Source: Stramonita haemastoma (taxonomy: Eukaryota; Mollusca; Gastropoda; Neogastropoda; Muricidae). From it: a DNA stretch of 10,558 nt. Shown piece after piece: positions 8,124 to 10,558 of the stretch. Both the position numbers and the translations under genes were made by a program. The first letter of the stretch is position 1, and each line of letters starts with the position of its first letter. The stretch lies in NCBI GenBank assembly GCA_030674155.1, contig CM060325.1:54812061-54822618 (forward strand), read 5' to 3'. Below the pieces are notes generated by a model. That model did not search any database and was not told where the DNA came from. It saw nothing but the letters and a program-made list of their open reading frames with translations.

Positions 8124-8540
8124 CTTCTTCTTCTTCTTCTATCCCATAGTCTATTTAGACCGTAGGGGCGCCACGGAAGACCTCGCAACCAGCTCTCTCC
8201 ATTTCCCTCTGTCCTCGACCTTTCTCAGGGTGTCACTCAGCCTGAGGCCCGTCCACTCTCGGATGTTGTCCTCCCATCTCTTTCTCTGCCTGCCTCTCCT
8301 TCTCCTTCTCCCGCCTTGCACAGTTCCCTGCAGAATCGTCTTGGCAAGCCTTGTTGATCTTGCGACGTGCCCATACCACTTCAGTTTGCGTTTTTTGACT
8401 GTGGTCAGGAGATCTTCAAAGGGCCCGATGGCTTGACCGATTCTGATTCTGATTCTCGCTTCCTCGTTCTTAATGTGGTCTTTGTAAGAGATGCCAAGGA
8501 GTCTGCGAAAGCATCTCATCTCTGTGGCCTGTAGTCTCCT
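8124..8540 (-). mobile_element. 5'-truncated RTE-like LINE: C-terminus of reverse transcriptase and 3' end
   Basis: The minus frame from about 8540 to the TAG at 8151 stays open for about 130 codons. It matches the C-terminal region after the reverse transcriptase domain of APE-type non-LTR retrotransposons: RRLQATEMRCFRRLLGIS, NEEARIR, KRKLKWYGHVARS, AKTILQGTVQGGRRRRRG, RWEDNIREWTG, then a WRELV region. BovB/RTE elements end the same way, so I infer RTE-like. After the stop come about 10 bases and an (AAG)n tail at 8140-8124. Everything upstream (endonuclease and RT catalytic core) is absent, so it is a dead 5'-truncated copy inside a host intron. The methionine at 8519 is internal and not a start. 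Confidence 0.85.
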
Positions 8541-8552
8541 CTACAAACTTAC

Positions 8553-8795
8553 CGACAGCCAAAATGGCGATGGACTTCCGAAGCAGGCCGGGGGAGCTGC
8601 AGTCATCGTAGATGGAGTCAGCGATGTAGTCTGCCAGGGCGGCAGCAAACACGGCGGTACCCACGGGCTCTGCGGCAGCGATTCTCATCCAGCAGTAGAC
8701 GAAGCCAGCCAGCGGGCCGAAAGCCTCCGTGATGTAGGCATACTCCACCCCCTCCTTCCGTACTGATTCCCTCAACTCCGCAAAACACAGAGCCG
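8553..8795 (-). CDS. SLC7-family amino acid transporter, exon B (partial gene)
   Basis: An internal exon of 243 bp, 81 codons, phase 1 at both ends. The acceptor is CATTTTCAG before 8795 and the donor GTAAGT starts at 8552. It encodes ALCFAEL, EYAYITEAFGPLAGF, then EPVGTAVFAAALADY, and ends LLRKSIAILAV. This matches, without gaps by eye, the TM2-TM4 region of SLC7 light-chain transporters (LAT, asc-1, b0,+AT), where the family has (G)ALCYAELG...SGGEY.Y..E.FG. SLC7 proteins are 12-TM exchangers that usually pair with an SLC3 heavy chain at the plasma membrane. Departures from the family are RES for GT after CFAEL, and EGVEY for SGGEY. No stops. No following exon is visible in this window. Subfamily not determinable. 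Confidence 0.85.
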
Positions 8796-8928
8796 CTGAA
8801 AATGAGGATGAGGTTGTGGAGAGGATTTGTTGTGTTGGGGTGGGTGAGGGTGTGGGGTGGGGGTGTTGGGGGGTTGGTGGTGTGTGGGTGGTAGTGGTGG
8901 TGGTGGTGGTGGAAGGGGTGGTGTGTGT

Positions 8929-8930
<2 letters not shown>

Positions 8931-8997
<67 letters not shown>

Positions 8998-9152
8998 GTG
9001 TTGTGTTGTTGTTGTTGTTGTTGTTGTGGTGGTGGTGGTGGTGGTGGTGTGGTGTGTGTGTGTGTGTGTGTGTGCGCGCGCTTGTATATATGTAAATATT
9101 TTGTATATATATATATATATCTGTGTGTGCGTGCGCGCGCGCGCGCGCGCAC

Positions 9153-9211
<59 letters not shown>
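8931..9211. repeat. Compound GT / TTG / GGT / GC / GT array
   Basis: (GT)n at 8931-8997, (TTG)n at 8998-9026, (GGT)n at 9026-9051, (GT)n to 9074, GCGCGC, a TATATA block at 9103-9120, (GC)n at 9129-9152 and (GT)n at 9153-9211. The Cys-Val and Thr-His frames across it are translations of simple sequence. It lies in the transporter intron. Confidence 0.95.
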
Positions 9212-9212
<1 letters not shown>

Positions 9213-9480
9213 TAGAGGCAAATAGAGAAAGAGACAGACAGACAGACTTATAGACAGACATATAGAAAAAAGACAGAAGTAGAGACAGAGACACAACACA
9301 GACCAGGAGTTTCAACAACAACAAAAAAGAAGAAAAAAGAAAAAAAAAGTACGAAATGAAGTCTGAGACGAAGACAGAAACAAGGGACAGAGAGTGTACC
9401 CAGAGAAAAAAAAACGATAAAAAGAGACAGACACGGACATACAGAAATAGATTTTTTAAATTTCAGATATAACAGACAGG

Positions 9481-9601
9481 CAGCTCTGGGCAAAGTTACC
9501 AAAGAAAAATAGACACACACACACACACATAGAGCAAAAGACTACCGAATTCTGACAGAAAAAACTCAGGTACAACAACAGACACACAGCTCTGGGCAAA
9601 G
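9481..9601. repeat. Dispersed 15-mer repeat, spacing 106 bp
   Basis: CAGCTCTGGGCAAAG occurs at 9481-9495 and again at 9587-9601, each preceded by an ACAGACA-type word. This suggests an old tandem duplication of about 106 bp whose middle was overwritten by (AC)n at 9511-9528. A further shared word, AGACATGCCCACAGA, occurs at about 9628-9642 and within exon A at about 9869-9883. Confidence 0.6.
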
Positions 9602-9662
9602 ATCCCAACAGATACTGGAAATAATAAAGACATGCCCACAGAAATACACAGACAGATACTGT

Positions 9663-9667
<5 letters not shown>

Positions 9668-9758
<91 letters not shown>

Positions 9759-9778
9759 ACTAACACACACACACACAC
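9668..9778. repeat. (AC)n microsatellite
   Basis: An (AC)n run from 9668 to 9756 with one CC slip near 9727, then TTACTA and a second short (AC)n at 9763-9778. It lies 50 bp on the intron side of exon A's donor, on the minus strand. Confidence 0.96.
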
Positions 9779-9828
9779 GGACATACACAGAGGCAGAAAT
9801 CCTAAAGCCAACAGAAGCAAGGACTGAC

Positions 9829-9928
9829 CCATGGTACTGAAGACTCCACAGACTCCCAGATGACCAGAGACATGCCCACAGAGCCTGCTCCGGCCAGTAC
9901 CCTTTGGGGGACGTGAAGATGCCCGGAC
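9829..9928 (-). CDS. SLC7-family amino acid transporter, exon A, with two frame breaks
   Basis: 100 bp between an acceptor GTGTATGCAG and a donor GTCAGT. It opens in frame as PGIFTSPKGYWPEQAL, shifts to VGMSLVIW, then to GVCGVFSTM. These three pieces are, in order and spacing, the TM1b-TM2 stretch of SLC7 transporters (G.GIF.SP.G...L..VG..L.IW..CGVFST.GA). Adding one base near 9879 and one near 9856, each inside a G-run, gives 102 bp. That makes a phase 1-1 exon whose last G joins exon B's CG as GCG (Ala), giving STM-A-ALCFAEL. The GSG motif that binds the substrate backbone in TM1 reads GPG here, if the split codon is Gly. The gene may be real with sequencing errors or a young pseudogene; the DNA alone cannot decide. 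Earlier exons are outside the window or lost. Confidence 0.75.
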
Positions 9929-9961
9929 CTGCATACACACACACACGTAAGTAGCCTCTGC

Positions 9962-10113
9962 TTTACTTTATTCTGTTACATTGGATCTCATTTCATGTTA
10001 TTGTATTTTATTTTAATTCATTTTGTTTTATTTTGCTTTATTTTAGTTCATTTTATGTTATTTAATTTGATCTCATTTCATGTTATTTTATTTTATTTTA
10101 TTTGTTTTATTTG
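9962..10113. repeat. Degenerate (TTTTA)n pentanucleotide array
   Basis: About 30 five-base units of TTTTA type with many variants (TTTCA, TGTTA, TTCAT, GCTTT). It is separated from the SINE copy 2 by about 43 bp of unique DNA (10114-10156). Confidence 0.9.
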
Positions 10114-10156
10114 CGTGCCCCGTTCAATGCGATTTGCGGAGAGCAAATTGATGGTT

Positions 10157-10443
10157 AAAAAGGTAAAGGTAAAGGTGACCCATAACCTGTGTGGTCGTAG
10201 GGGCGCGAGGCGTCAGAGACCTCAGCTTCTCTAGGGGCCAGCTTATTGAGGGCGGCGCCCATCTCCTCTCCCTCGCTGCTTTACCTTCCCTGACCCTAAA
10301 GAGGGCAGGTACCCATTGACAGCTGGGTGAACTGGGGGAACTGTACTAAAGCCAAGGTGGCAAACGGTCACCCATCTAATTGGTAACCACGCTCGACGCT
10401 GGGGGAAAGCGAGCGCTCTGACCACTGAGCAATCCCGTCCCCC
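10157..10443 (-). mobile_element. tRNA/5S rRNA chimeric SINE, copy 2 (inverted)
   Basis: Same element as at 1731-2009, on the opposite strand. From 10443 downward it gives a GACGGGATTGCTCAGTGGTC tRNA-like head, a 5S-like AGCGTCGAG...TGGTTA...GATGGGTGACCG, the shared body, and a tail of ACCTTTACCTTTACCTTT. Compared with copy 1 it lacks 14 bp in the 5S-like part, exactly one of two CAG direct repeats plus the DNA between them, but keeps about 19 bp that copy 1 has lost. The flanks AATTGATGGTT (10146-10156) and AATTGTTGATT (10445-10455) agree at 9 of 11 positions and are a credible target-site duplication. No protein is encoded. Confidence 0.87.
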
Positions 10444-10455
10444 TAATTGTTGATT

Positions 10456-10558
10456 GCATGTTTTGATTTGTATTGTATTGTACTGTACTGTATTCTATTT
10501 CATTTCATTTTGTTATATTTTATTTTATTCTGTCTTTTTATTCATTTTATTTTGTTTC
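10456..10558. repeat. (TATTG)n/(TACTG)n then (TTTTA)-like pentamers
   Basis: TATTG, TACTG and TATTC units (10470-10498), the reverse complement of the TACAA class seen at 4213-5458, grade into TTTCA/TTTTA units at the window end. The array continues beyond the window. Confidence 0.85.

Larger units (their letters stand above)
8796..9828 (-). other. Transporter intron, full of microsatellites
   Basis: The phase-1 intron between exons A and B, 1033 bp. It begins GTCAGT at 9828 and ends TTTTCAG at 8796. It holds a G/T-rich block (8815-8930), (GT)n, (TTG)n, (GGT)n and (GC)n arrays (8931-9211), GACA/AAGA-rich sequence (9225-9430), a short tandem duplication (9481-9601) and (AC)n (9668-9778). On the transcribed strand the arrays are AC/CCA/CAA-rich. 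No exon-like frame with splice borders is seen within it. Confidence 0.75.

Noticed and set aside
8151..8519. A complete small protein starting at Met 8519
   Set aside because: Homology to the LINE C-terminus continues upstream of this Met to about 8540, so it is an internal residue of a truncated element.
8816..9324. Long frames rich in Cys-Val or Thr-His repeats on both strands
   Set aside because: They are direct translations of (GT)n, (TTG)n and (GGT)n arrays. The transporter part of the long minus-strand frame is real, but it starts at the splice acceptor at 8796 and not at an ATG in the repeats.

Overview
The window looks like non-coding, repeat-choked DNA from a metazoan nuclear genome, most probably a mollusc and perhaps a gastropod. 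Three things point that way: very dense di- to pentanucleotide microsatellites; several tRNA- and 5S-rRNA-derived SINEs, one carrying a 3' module that I recall as common in molluscan SINEs; and a RTE/BovB-like LINE tail. The phylum is an inference, because no species-diagnostic gene is present. Almost every long open frame is a simple-sequence translation (poly-CV, poly-TH, poly-YI, poly-SL, poly-RE, WMDG, poly-FG) and not a gene.

The one real protein-coding locus lies on the minus strand. Two consecutive exons of an SLC7-type amino acid transporter are visible. Exon A (9928 to 9829) encodes the TM1 GxGIF region through TM2, and exon B (8795 to 8553) continues with the ALCFAEL...EAFGP region. 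Both are phase 1-1, have GT/AG borders, and join cleanly across a 1033-bp microsatellite-filled intron. Exon A needs two single-base insertions in G-runs to stay open, so it is either miscalled in the assembly or a pseudogene. Twelve bases past the exon B donor lies the 5'-truncated end of a LINE (8540 to 8124), and its AAG-repeat tail abuts a SINE (8123 to about 7800).

Region by region: 1-470 GAGC/GA repeats, then purine-rich DNA; 471-960 pyrimidine-rich; 961-1590 GT, GTGC and GGAT arrays; 1731-2009 a tRNA/5S chimeric SINE (+); 2046-2545 a second, tRNA-headed SINE (+); 2624-2819 an AC-CCA-CT compound microsatellite; 2820-3170 low-copy-looking sequence with a poly(A)-signal candidate; 3171-3592 two GA-GACA compound arrays; 3593-4212 unremarkable; 4213-5458 a series of TACNN pentanucleotide arrays with SINE pieces; 5459-5558 a 100-N gap; 5559-5983 A/C homopolymers that look like an assembly artefact; 6481-7007 CA/GC/TA alternating DNA; 7266-7793 a SINE scrap, a G-run and a short tandem repeat; 7794-8540 SINE plus LINE; 8553-9928 the transporter exons and intron; 9962-10558 TTTTA/TATTG arrays flanking a second, inverted copy of the chimeric SINE (10157-10443).

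I found no convincing new biological system. The best points are the tRNA/5S chimeric SINE with inverted copies at the two ends of the window, the single-base mutational series of TACNN arrays next to a SINE 3' end, and the reconstructable but frame-broken transporter exon pair.
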